DNA of 64,000 bases. It comes from Bryopsis sp. KO-2023 (taxonomy: Eukaryota > Chlorophyta > Ulvophyceae > Bryopsidales > Bryopsidaceae). Positions 40,974-52,112 of this stretch are shown in pieces; the first letter of the stretch is position 1, and every line of letters begins with the position of its first letter. The stretch is from contig BSYQ01000013.1 of assembly GCA_030272585.1 (NCBI GenBank), forward strand, positions 186,001 to 250,000. Reading direction: 5' to 3'. The position numbers and the translations under genes were made by a program. The notes below the pieces were generated by a model, which saw only the letters and a program-made list of their open reading frames with translations, made no database searches and was not told where the DNA came from.

Positions 40974-41374
40974 CCATGACTGTCATACGGAGATTAAGAA
41001 CTCGTACGCAGTTTGTGTCAGGAACGGAGACGAGGATTTGCAGGGAATTCGACACGGGGAAGCAGGAAGCGCCACTGATGCAATGCATTCAAGTGGAAAA
41101 AGCCTTGCTATCGATTAAGTGACGGAGAATTCGTTCGCCAGGAAGGTTATGGCCAGCGCTTTGAGGTCCAACAGCTCGATTCAAAGGTGGCGAAAGTGTC
41201 GGCTTATGGGTTTTTGCGAGTCGGAAGATAATGTAGATGTTGGACGCGCCTGCGTAATGCTAACGTGGATTTGTTCGATCAGAACAGATTGCTGCAGGTT
41301 TGTCGGCGCAGGGATGGCTTGCAAGGATTCAGGTGAATTAATTTTTCGAATGTTGCTCCCCCAAGGCATGTCTC

Positions 41375-43091
41375 CTTCCCTGCCCAAATATTCAAAAGAT
41401 AGTTCGAGCAGAAAAACTTGGAAATGTTGGAAAATGTTCATGGCGATGCAGCCCTTGCGGAGAAAGTGTGGAAAAAAAATAGTTTTTCGGATGGAGGTGC
41501 AGCAAGTACCGCATTAAACAAAGAAGTGTAAATACAGTTGACATGTTGAGAATAAAAACAGCAAATCCTCTGTGGTGGTTTCTCGAAACCAGCCGAAATC
41601 CCAGTGAAGCAACGATTTTTGTTCATTTTTGTCAAATCTTTGCCAGATATCATGCCCTGGTGCACAATCCTGTTGGATTGGACACTGTTTTTGGGAATAG
41701 CAGTGGGGTTCAGGGGAGGAGCATGTGCGAAATGATATTTGGCCTGCAAGACACCCTGGAAAAGAGGAGAAAAGCCTATGGGGCAACCCATGACGGCACT
41801 TTGGAGTGCATGCAAACTCTGGCTGCTGAGCTGTCGATTCGACACAGGTGTGGAGGTGGAAGCAACGATTCAAGATTATGTGAAGGATGGAGGCAAAATT
41901 TCTGAAAAAGAAAGAGAAGTCCTGCAGCTGTTTGGCTATGTTTTTTTGTGTGAAGAATTGCCCTGACAAGTCTTGACACTGGATGTTACTTTGCCTAAGT
42001 TGGCAGGTTTTTTCTTTTCGGAAAAAAACATTGTAATAGAATTTTGCATTGTACGTCCATGATGCATATTTTTTCATGGAATCCTGTTTTTCCTTGTTTC
42101 TTTCAAGAGGTAAAAAAAAAGGCTTCAAATGAGATTGAATAAATGTCAAGTTAGGAGTTGGTGGTGACAGGGGAGATATGAATAATAGCAGAAATTTTGA
42201 GTGTGTTATTGGTCTGCAAGGTTTCGAGAAGCGGAGCCGCTGTTCCGACGGATCCTGGTTGCCCTGAAAGAAAGAAAGGAGGAAAAATCGAGCAACATGT
42301 GCGATTCTCTGTTGGGGCTTTCCATCGCCCTACTCTCCCAATGCAAATACGACCAAGCAGAATGGGTCCGAAAAGACGCCTTGGAGCAAGCCTCGAAAAT
42401 CCTGCGCCCAGATTCCCTAGAGTTTGCAAACGTGCTGGAAATGCAAGCCCAGGTTTTGCTAATGCACGGTTTCAGCACCGAAGCCAGCAAACTCTACCGG
42501 AAAATTTTGCTCATAATGAAAAACGAGAAGGGGAAAGACAGCCCCGAAGTGGCGGACATTTTGCAGTGCCTAGCAGATGCTTTGATCGTTGGTGGTGAGG
42601 GGCTCCAAGCGGAGAGGGTGGCCAGGGCTGGCATGGAGGTTTTGAGAAAGCTCTATGGGGACGACGATAAAGATATTGCCAGCATGATGCACACGATTGG
42701 AAATTGCATGTACGTTCAAGGCAACATGGAGGGTGCCGAAGGTATGATTCGAAAAGCTCTAGGCATGCATGTCAAATACACCGGACAGGACCACAGCGAA
42801 GTCGGAATGATCTTGCACTCTTTGGGCGACGTTGTCAGCAAAAGGGGCCGGGCTCAGGAAGCTTCGGGAAATTATCGCCGGGCTTTGGAGGTGTATGCTC
42901 GAACGGAGGACCAAGAGAGGTATGTGCTGGAAAGACTGGAGGCGAGGGTGATGTTTCGATTGGCTGAAGTGTTGCGGAAAATCGGCCAAGAGGATGAAGC
43001 TGAGGGGTTGACGTTGAGAGCCCAATCGTTGGCTAGGCGGCACCAGCTCCGGGATGGGGATCAAGATGAAGGAAGGGGTGCGCGCCGCTGA
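41375..43091 (+). CDS. Kinesin-light-chain-like TPR protein, possibly damaged
   Basis: The secure part is the last exon, from an acceptor near 42225 to the stop at 43089-43091: at least five TPRs of the ~42-residue KLC/NPHP3 spacing (FREAEPLFRRIL; QAEWVRKDALEQASKIL; EASKLYRKILLIMKNEKG; QAERVARAGMEVLRKLYG; EGAEGMIRKALGMHVKYTG). Upstream exon-like pieces include EKLEMLENVHGDAAL (41410-41470) and DTLEKRRKAYGATHDGTLE (41751-41807). After the latter, the reading frame that looks coding changes to EATIQDYVKDGGKISEK without a clear intron. This suggests a frameshift or an unusual splice. Likely a protein-protein interaction scaffold; partner unknown. Confidence 0.6.
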
Positions 43092-43249
43092 CTCCTCCGA
43101 GGTTGTTGCATGGGTTCAGGCTTTTTTTGTCTGTTTAACGCATGCAGGGTCAAATATCTTGACGTGGGGTGTGTTCTCAAGAGTGGCAATGCTTTGTTTC
43201 AGTGTCTGGTCGTTCTGAGTGGAAATTACCTGCATGTGTTGTTATTGAG

Positions 43250-43947
43250 TCATGAACTACCTGCAAGATAAAGAAAAGGTTGTGACTTGAGTGCAGTGGG
43301 GATAGAAATTTCTTCAACATACTCAAAGTTTGAAAATTCTCGTTTCAAATGGATATGTTGAGACCTTCGTGGCAATATCACAACGTCGAACTGTTTTACA
43401 TCAAGAGATGAGTCATCATGTGAGAATCGTTGCATGGAGGTTTATCAATGTTGGGCAACACCTAAACTCTGGGGGGTTTTCTTTGGAGGAAAACTGACGT
43501 TCTCCTGTTAAAAATCAACCTTCATGAGGGAGCTGTTTGATACTTCAAGGAACATGTCATTATCAAGACAAGCTTCGTTTCTGCTTTCTTGTCCTGGCAT
43601 GTACGCTATCTTTGGGTCTTTCATTCCCTCGCAAGTGTTTCCTACCAGCAAAAAACAATATGCGATGAAATCATGAAAAACCTCTTTAACACCCAACTGC
43701 TCTTGCACAATGGTTTTTCCAGTTGTCACATCAGATGATAATGGGTTTCAGACGATAAAGATATCTTCAAACAAATGATAATTGCATCCAATTGGTCGAA
43801 ATCTTTCCCCAGCGTTGATGAAAACTTTTTCTTCCAGTTTCCCAGCCAACCCTTTCTTTCGTATTTCTCGGGGGGGTTTTTTATGCGTTCAAACAAAAGA
43901 TTTAAGTTTCTTTTTATAACCCCCCTTCCCTTCTTTTTTTTGTGCAT
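43250..43947 (-). pseudogene. Degraded coding region, family unknown
   Basis: Three consecutive protein-like frames on the minus strand: 43947-43726 (ERKGWLGNWKKKFSSTLG), 43729-43508 (EVFHDFIAYCFLLVGN) and 43435-43250 (QFDVVILPRRSQHIHLKREF). The first two meet at a stop/frame change at ~43728. The composition looks coding but frameshifted. I do not recognise the family. Confidence 0.3.
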
Positions 43948-44487
43948 CAGTCAGCAACCTCATTAACGCCATTGAGCTCCAGTTCTGCTTTTCCAAAGAG
44001 ATCCTTTGTTGGGATTTACACTTCCACGATATCAAAATGGTCATATGGAAAACTTGCCTCGCATAGGTTTCTTATGCGTCAATAGTGGCAATCAAAAAAA
44101 GTGGTGTTGCCAACAGTGGAGGATTGTCATCTCAGGATACAATCAAGGAACCCCTCTTCCTTTTTTTTTTTTTGAGGATGACCTCATTGGGCAATGCATG
44201 CCTGTGTTGTACATCAGCACATCAACAGTACATCAATATATTCCTCCATTTCCTTGAATCTGTATAGTGTGTCGATCCTGAATTTCTCATGACTGTTCCG
44301 ATTCCAATTCTGACCCCCTGTCAAAATTGTGGCTGCAAGATTTCAATAGTTCCCAAATTTTTTGCCCCTGGGTTTGTTCGTTGTTCGAAAAAAGCGTGCA
44401 TCGCCGGCAGGATCATCAATAGGTCATCAGTGAGAAATCCTCACTGAAAGATTTTTAATAGAAGATCATCATATCCCCACCCTTGGG

Positions 44488-44644
44488 ACCACTTCAGACT
44501 GTTCGGGTTGAGCTTGATGCTCTCCATCCTGAAATTCATCACCACCAGTTTCCGTTTGCTCGGATCCAGCCTGAAGGTCTTGACAATCCACCTCGGACCG
44601 TTCGGGTTCAGCTTGATGCTCTCCATCCTGAGATTCATCACCAT
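44488..44644. repeat. Direct duplication, ~45-bp units
   Basis: GAGCTTGATGCTCTCCATCC or a one-base variant, plus flanking TGTTCGGGTT/CGTTCGGGTT and ATTCATCACCA, occurs at about 44499-44555 and 44593-44643. On the minus strand both copies read RMESIKLNPN. The repeat may be a remnant of a repetitive protein or a simple duplication. Confidence 0.7.
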
Positions 44645-44674
44645 GAAGAAACAAACATAATACGATTCAGAGAA

Positions 44675-44715
44675 GGTGGCACCAGGAATTGAACCCGTGT
44701 CCAACCATAACCACC
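44675..44715 (-). other. tRNA-minihelix-like sequence
   Basis: On the minus strand GGTGG pairs with CCACC at the ends, an 11-nt linker follows, then a short imperfect stem around TTCAATT, with B-box GGTTCAATTCC. It has the same layout as the sequences at 27013 and 58141. Pairing of the T stem is weaker. Confidence 0.3.
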
Positions 44716-46077
44716 AGGAATTTTTCATTCAAAAAGATATATCAATCCAATTATTTGTTTACAACCTTTTATGTTCAGCTTCCTTTCAAATTCCCAAAAA
44801 AGATTCCTTCAACGGTGCTTTCTTCAAGTTAACGACTTCGTCTTTTTCAAAGAGATCATCTTCAATGTCGCTGGCATGAGTTTCAGACAAAATCAACAGC
44901 CGAAAGAACAGAAAGCGCGGGGGTGAAAGGAGTCAAGGATGACTTCGCCTAATTATGGTGGCCTGAACGGTTCGATGTCAGCATTACTAATCACTCCATC
45001 GCTGGATATAGAGCGTTCATGGATTTGGACGATTCTGCTTTGGAGGAATTGACACGTTCAAAGTCAGCCAGCATCGAAAAACAGGAGCAAGCGTTAAGAG
45101 ATTCCATTGCAGCTTCAAAAGCAGTAAGGAGAGGCCTTGTTCGGAAATTAAAATAAATATTCCAGCAGAAAGTCACCGAAATAATAGAAATAAAAGAAGG
45201 TGTGGGGGGAAGGAAAGTCGAACCTCCTCTCACTCTTTTTCTCTTTTTTATTTTCCAGTGGCGAAAACTCTATTTTTTTGGAGCAGCTGGTTTTCTTGCT
45301 TCAAGTCGCGATGCGTGGAATTCACGTAAAAGTCTAAAAAACGGAAGTCCTTGAATGAGGATTTTGAAACCCAAACCAAATTTAAAAATCAATATCAACC
45401 TATGGAACAAACAGTCGATAATAAAACTATAAAGACAGATCATCTGTATATATGCCACATATTTGTTTTTTAAGAGATACAGATGACATGTCTTTACACC
45501 TTTTTTTCATGTGTGAAAGCTTCATATTTGGAATAAAAACAATAGTTGGTGAGAGTTGGATGGCAGTACAGTTGGTTTTCACAATGAGTCTTTATGGGGC
45601 CAAGTGGATGGTTCTATGGTTGAAGTTTTACACTGTGCAAAACTGATGTTCGATGAAACATCTGTTTTGCTCCCCACATCCTCTTTCACTGTATCAGCAC
45701 ACGACTATCTTGAAATATGTTTTTGCCGGTCCTGATCAAGCAGGTTTCTGCTCTTTCAAAAATCGAGGTCTGACATGGTTGACTTTTAATCAGGGGGCTG
45801 ACTGCTCATCCAAAGCTCTTCAGGAATAACAGGGAATATGTATAAAGCCATGAATTCAAACTGAAACATTCACTTTTCCCGGCTCAGTGCTGTCACCAGC
45901 CAAGTGATCAAATTCTTTTCTTCTTCAACTTTGTTCCGACCACAGCATACTAAACCTCCCACGCTCATGTCCCATGAAAATCATCAAAAAAAAATCACCG
46001 GATGACCTGGAAAAAAGGGCGGGTCCCTTAAAGGCGAAAAGAAACAACGAATAAGCCAGGTGGTCATACCCACAAAA

Positions 46078-46374
46078 TCATGCCGAAGTTGGTTCGTTTA
46101 GTTTCTGTGCGGGCCGAGAGTTCAGACAAAGGGTGGGGAGAATTTCTTGCCAGTCTTCATACCCAAAACAGTCGAGTACTACATCAAACTCATTTGATTT
46201 GGTCTCCACATTGTCCACAGCAGAAATCTGTTCCTCTTCATCACCAGGTTTTGGTTTATCGATGTTCATTTCAGCTAGTTGTGTCTCAGAATCCTCCTCT
46301 TCATCATCAGATATGGTCTCCACAACACAAGGTGTTGAGTAAAGAATCAATTTGGTCAAAATCTTGTAGTTCAC
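46078..46374 (-). CDS. Possible small acidic protein or exon
   Basis: 98-codon frame, very acidic in the middle (ISDDEEEDSETQ, PGDEEEQIS) and ending DWQEILPTLCLNSRPAQKLN. No recognised domain, no certain splice sites. Could be a chance frame or an exon of an unrecognised gene. Confidence 0.25.
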   Translation of the reverse strand: MNYKILTKLILYSTPCVVETISDDEEEDSETQLAEMNIDKPKPGDEEEQISAVDNVETKSNEFDVVLDCFGYEDWQEILPTLCLNSRPAQKLNEPTSA

Positions 46375-47353
46375 AACACAAGGGTCAAATCAGAACTATC
46401 CATGGAACTACCCACAGTCAGCACGCATCACAATCGCACTACCACAAGCACATTTCTATATCTCTGCCGTAAAAAAGTTTTCTGATCAGTTTTTTTGAGG
46501 AGCGAAAGAAAGACTTTTTTACGAATTGTGGAAAGGAGTAATTCCAGTTGAGTAGTTGCTGGTAACTGTTCGTGCAGTTGAGATTCCAGGTTCTGGAATT
46601 TGAAGGGACTTCGATTGGAACAAGGGTCGTACTTTTTACAGTGCAAGAATGTGAATTCAACAGAATGCCTTTTTTGTGTTTTTTTTCTGCTCCCTTTTGC
46701 TGATGGGCACAGGCCTCCACACGATCTCTTTTCTTTTTCCTTCACTCTTTTTTTAATTTTTGGTTAAATATATGCGAGGCGAAATGACGAGACGAAGTTT
46801 ACTCCTGGTACAGACAAATGATGGCCTTTTTTTTTTTCAATGTGCAACTCTTTCTGCTAAGCCTACCCAGCACACAAACACACACACACACGCATCCTGC
46901 CGAAAAACATCCATTGGCAAAACATTGTACATAGATATAAACCCCAACTGCACACCGAAAAAAAATCTACCTCTCTATTAAGCTTTTTGCAACCACCCTC
47001 CCCCCAAAAAGAAAACCCAACACAGTCCAGTTTGCAACACCCGGAATCTAATCCTGGTTTGAAAAGAATGAAGAACCCATAAAAGTATTTCCCCCCAATT
47101 TTTTTTTTGTTTTTTTGGGGCACTTTTTTTTGTAGTCAAGTAAAATATCCAAAGGAAAAGAAACGCATTGAATTCGGCCCGGCGGACAGAGCTAGTAAAC
47201 GAAAAAGAAACAGAAAAAGATAAACAACTGCTGTTGGAATCAAATCAATATCTGGGGGAACGGAAAAAAAAATTCATCCGTCATGGGGAATTATCGAAAG
47301 ATAAAAATAGAGATGAGTCATGAAGCTGTCATCGCCGTGGTGTTGGGTTTTAA

Positions 47354-49693
47354 TTAATGACCAAATTCTGATATTCGTTTCTTTGAAGCATCATCCTTTC
47401 CTACATACTGCATCACTGTGTACCGCCGATTGTACCGAAATCCACAATTCCACATGAACATCTGCAAAAAAAATTCAAACAGTAATTCAAAAGTCGTAAT
47501 AATAAAAAAATAAATAAATAAAATCAAATAATATTCACCTGAAAGGGGGAAAAAAAAGGATGATAGGGGAAAAAAAAGGATGATACCACACCCCACATGA
47601 TTTAATTTTCTAGTTTTTTCATTTTTTTAAACATTTGCTGTGCTCAAAAATCAAGGCCGAAAAAAAAACAAAACAAAAAAAATTATTTATTCTTTCTCTC
47701 TTTTTTACTTATTTAACAAAATGTTCAATGCATGTAAGCCATGCTTTTTTTTATTGTATTTTTTTGAGTTTTTTGAAACTTACGAATTCCCTCGGCCTTG
47801 CGAAAGCTCCGAGAGTGCATGCGCTGCTTTTCCTCGTGGATTGCTCAAGTCGCAGCAGCAATTTAGAGCCGATGCCCCTTCTTCGAAATTGAGGGTGTAC
47901 GCAAAGGTCTGTCAACAAGGCAGCAAATATCCCATCCGAAATAGTTCTATAAAGCAAAAAAAAAAGTCAATTTCACAAATTAAAACGAAACAAGATTAGC
48001 AGCTCACAACAAAGGGAGATACATCCATCAATGAATTTCAAAAAAAGCATCACCCCCCAGTTTCTGTGATGTTTTCTTCAGAAAAGGAAAGAGCTTTTCC
48101 AAAACAGCAAGCAAATGTGTGCCTACACCCACCTCGCCAATCCAACCAGCTTCCATTTATTTTGTGATCCAGGAATTCGTGCAAAGGCGGCTTCTATCTG
48201 TTCTCCAAGAACAGTGATGGTTAGCTTTCAGAATTAATTTTCAACATTCCATTTCTTTAAATATATATAAAAAAATTATCAATTATAATCCCCCCCCCAA
48301 TCCCCCCCCCCCTCAAAATAAAAATCAGCAGTAGATTCGGGGTTGTGATCAGATTCTGAGGGGGGATTGTATTTGCAGGTGCTCACATTTTTATTCTATA
48401 AAATCAACATTTCGCCTCAATTTTCTACGATGACTGACCAGTTATTAGTCATGTATCCCCCCTTCCCTTTACACGACTTCTCATTCAATGCTCACCCTGA
48501 AGGAGTTGTCCAAGGCTTTAGCTATCCGACTGGCATCGCAGTACTGATTCATGCTCAGCATCCAAAGTTCTTGAACCTTGCCAGAAAAAAACATCACGTC
48601 GTCAGAATCACTTGATTAGGAAAAAAAAAATTGAAATCAAGGGATTTTTTTTTTTGATTTTTTTTTTTTTGAAAACAAGTGATTTCCCAAACACGGCAGA
48701 CATATTTTCTCCTCAACGAAGATTGCGGAAGTCCAAGATGCAACTGAAATGCACTTTAATGTAAACGCTGTGGCCAATTTCTGGCTCGGAGAAGAAAGTG
48801 GAGGGGGAAAATTTGAGAGATAATGGGCAGGTTTTTCATTTGTTTGATTAAGCAAATGAAGAAAACTTTTCAGCAAGTAGGAACTTCAAATTCTTTTGTT
48901 GTTTAATTTATCCTAGGGCATGTCAATGTGCAATGATTGTGAGACAATGAATGGATGTTTTCACCAAAAAAAAACACAAGTAGAGTTAGGACTCACTTCG
49001 TTGGCTTGCAACAGAGTGCGGTCGTCCGTGAAAAACATGTCCTTGTCTTTCTCGCGTCCCGTCAGACTGGTGAGCATTTCGGAAAGCAGGTCCCTGGCAG
49101 ACGCGGGCAGTCCTTTTCTTTGGGGTGGAGCAGCGCTCACCGTCGCTTTCTCGTCATCGACTTGGACAGACTTTGCGAAAACTGGACATCCTTTTCGGCC
49201 TCTGCGCGCGGGACTCGTTCGTTCCACGCCTCGTCGGCTGGATAAAAACCCATTCAAAACTTGACAACCTCTTGCACATTGAGTATCGAAGTCCAAGGGT
49301 GCAGCAGAAACTGCAGACGATAGATCCAGAGACCTCACGTCGCAAACGACGCACAAGCATCTATTTCTTCTCAGAATCCGATTCGTGTTTCCGAAGAGTT
49401 TTTCTCTTCTGAAAATTCTTTATCGGAACAAAGAAGGAAGCTTTGGCGAATGGGCAACGCGCGCGCCACTGACCTGATGCTTTTCGGGAGGGGCTCGGCG
49501 AAACCGTGCGAAAGACAACGCGACCTCGAGTTGGAGGCACAGAATCGTTCCATAGTGAGAGGGGGTCCGTGAAAAACACAGACTCGGCAGGGGGAAGGGC
49601 ACGAGACGACCAATACGGAAAACGTCCAACACAACTCCAACGCACACTCCCACGACATATTTCTGTACGGCGAAAAAGCTGTGTGACGTACAT
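47354..49693 (-). CDS. GNAT-family N-acetyltransferase, 6 exons
   Basis: Exons (minus, 5' to 3'): 49693-49474, 49310-48997, 48576-48496, 48197-48133, 47946-47784, 47461-47354; all phases agree, giving 316 residues. The GNAT core is in the last three exons. WKLVGLARTISDG is followed by motif A, LCVHPQFRRRGIGSKLL, with the R-x-x-G-x-G/A acetyl-CoA loop (RRGIGS). The last strand is FMWNCGFRYNRRYTVMQY. The phrase order VG-AR-SD then V-P-RRRGIG resembles the plant/cyanobacterial plastid GNAT group. The first ~100 residues are arginine/serine-rich and could be a transit peptide. It transfers an acetyl group from acetyl-CoA to an amine; substrate unknown. Confidence 0.85.
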
Positions 49694-49809
49694 GGCTATC
49701 GGTCGAATCCGCGGATATTGGACAGAAACCGAATCTGGTTGTGTCCGTCTCTTCGCCACTTCGCCAGCTCAAATCCTCAGCCTTGGGAGCGGGAGGTCGG
49801 GAAGTCGCC
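49694..49809. promoter_or_regulatory. Divergent promoter between GNAT and membrane-protein genes
   Basis: Only 116 bp separate the two predicted start codons, which face away from each other. No TATA box is visible. Such spacing implies shared regulatory sequence, although real transcript starts may overlap the other gene. Confidence 0.5.
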
Positions 49810-51337
49810 ATGGTTCTACTTCAGAATCGGTGAGTGGGAAGCACCTCGATTATATATATAACTCCCTGATCCTGTCAAGTTATCACTCTTTCATCCCCCA
49901 AAGGTGGATTTCTGTCTGCAAAGCCCAACTCCCAGAATTTCTGTTCGTATCTCCTATCGAAAACCGTAAGTTTTCTTGACTTGTGTTTGAATCCTTTCAG
50001 ACATATTCTGCACGCCGTTTCCACGGTCGGTCATGTGGGCTGCCTGCACAGAGTCCCAAGTGTTTCTTCAGGGATTGGCGTCGCTCAAATCCCTAGACGT
50101 CAACGGTGGCGGCGCTTCGCGTCGCCGCCAGCATTCGAAAATAGGGAGGTTCTGGTTGGCGACTGTGTGTCGCTGGTGTGCTTTTGCTGCTACAAACAGG
50201 TGGGCACTTTCGTCGTACAATGCGTTACGTAACGCTCACAAGACAGAGAACCCAGGGATGACCTGACAAAAGAAGTGCTAGAAATTTAACATTCTAATGT
50301 GATCAATAAAGAAGAACTGCATGAAGGATGCGACTTGATAATGTGCCGTTTGAAAGATAGCTGCCATTGTGATGATGTCTGACTTTCCTGGATGGACGGC
50401 CCCGCTGGGATTCAACCCGCTTCGCTTTTTGGAGTTCACTTCTTTTACTGCCACAATCGTGGGGACCTGGGTGGCCACATCATGGGCTTGCGGAAATTAC
50501 AAGGTGAATGCATGTGATGATTTTATTTTTCTCTACTGAATCTGATGTGGTGCGTTCATGGTTGCATGTCAAGCGTTCAATCACTGCTAGATTCTGCAGG
50601 ATTTTTGATTGTGTTCCGATGAATTGATCTATCTTCCAATTTTTTTTCCTTGTCCATTTTTTATCCATTTTTTTTCCAGAGACACAGTCGATTTTTATAT
50701 CTTGAAAAACTTTAATGGTGTTTTTAAAAAATTAAGATAGAATTAAAACTGGCCCGGTTGGATTGCAAAAGCTATAAAACAGAGAATGTCTGGTCACTGA
50801 ATGCTGTTTTTTGGCAATACAGTGTCCTTCCTTTTCCTAGTCATTGAGCAATGACAATCCGCAAATTAGGACGCCAGATTTTCTTCTTCTTCTTCTTCTT
50901 TAATTTGGATCTGTTTTGTCTCCTAGTAGATGACATCGACCGTTGACCTCCGCACAGCTCTGGCCAGAACATCACTCTGTTGGCTTGTCGCGATGCCGGT
51001 GGCTGCAGCTCAATTGGTGTTGGTGACAGCCGCCGAAGACCACGTCTTAGTAGGCACAGAAGGATTCGGGTCCCTGCTGCCGCTGGCTGCCAGTGGACCT
51101 GGGGAGCCCCTGGTGTCCGCAGCTGGGGTTCTGGGAACGATGCTGATCTGGCGGTGCTTCTATGTGGTGTATTTGGATTTCCTGAACTTCAGGACGTTGG
51201 GTGGGGCCCGAGTGGATCGAGACAGAGATGCCATGCATTTCGAAGAAACGATTCAAGCGCTCATAGTTCTGGGCGGTGTGGCTTTCCTTGGGCTGAGAGC
51301 TGCGAATGTGTTCCAAGGGGATTTGCTGTGGTGGTGA
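49810..51337 (+). CDS. Predicted multi-pass membrane protein, 4 exons
   Basis: Exons 49810-49829, 50001-50199, 50357-50503 and 50930-51337 have GT-AG ends and matching phases, giving 257 residues. Hydrophobic segments are FTATIVGTWVATSW (exon 3) and LVAMPVAAAQLVLVTAA, GVLGTMLIWRCFYVVYL and ALIVLGGVAFLGLRAA (exon 4), consistent with four membrane spans. The N-terminal ~70 residues are arginine-rich (RRQRWRRFASPP) and could be a targeting peptide. I do not recognise the family. The first exon is only 20 nt, so the start is the least certain part. Confidence 0.65.
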
Positions 51338-52112
51338 GGCAGACTACCCGGGTTTGTGGGTGGGGGGTTTTGAGTTGTTGACTCTTTTCTGGGTCTGGTT
51401 GTTTTGAAAAAGAGGGGGAACACAGGAGGGTAAGGAAAAAAATGTGGTTGGTGGAGTTGGCAACAAGTTTCTTAGTCAATCTGGGTGGAGTTCCGGAGCA
51501 TGCATGGGAAAATGTCTGGAGAAATTGGGAACAAGGTGCTGCGAAATCTAGGATCACCCACCAGGCTAGGAAAGAGAAGACGACATGAAGGCATATGGGG
51601 GAAATTGGTGAGCAGAGAGTGGAATAGAAGTTTTGCTGAGCGAAAGCAACCTTGGAAGGTTTTCTGAGGAAATTTTTCTGTGAGTGTGCAGGGAGATTGG
51701 GCTGGGGCCCAATCCCCATTCCTTGCTCTGTGTTTTTTTTTTGGTTTTTTTGAGGGCAATTTTGTGGTGAGGAAACCAAATGCTGGCTTGTAAATTAAGA
51801 TATCCAATTACTGGAGACCCTTTGCAAAGTTTTAAATCGTCTAGTAAAGATACGTGGAACTAAGAGTAAATGGCCAAGTGAAACTGTGGAACTGTGGCAA
51901 GAAAAACCGGATCTCAACTGGTCGTCAAAACTGTGATTTTTTTTTCTGAGGACATTCCCTTCATTGATTTCAGTTGATTTTTCTTTATTTTATTTCATGA
52001 TAAGGATCAAAGTACTGGAACTCCAAATACCTTTTCCTTTGTCTACTTGGGAAACCTTCGCACTGTACAGAATGAGACAAATTTACAGAATCGCAGTAAT
52101 GTACCGTTCTTT
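51338..52112. other. Intergenic between converging genes
   Basis: No gene seen. The upstream gene (plus) and HAUS6 (minus) end on its two sides, so it holds their 3' untranslated regions. Confidence 0.5.

Larger units (their letters stand above)
43092..47353. other. Gene-poor 4.3 kb with coding-like fragments only
   Basis: No complete gene found. Fragments that read like protein: minus 43947-43250 (listed separately), plus about 45010-45150 (ALEELTRSKSASIEKQEQ), plus about 45560-45735 (ELDGSTVGFHNESLWGQ) and minus 46374-46078 (acidic). They share no frame or clear splice sites, so may be remnants of old genes or mobile elements. Confidence 0.4.

Noticed and set aside
49361..49473. Continuation of GNAT exon 1 past 49474
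   Set aside because: The frame is open but enters sequence without protein character, and the GTCAGT donor at 49473 joins in phase to the next exon.
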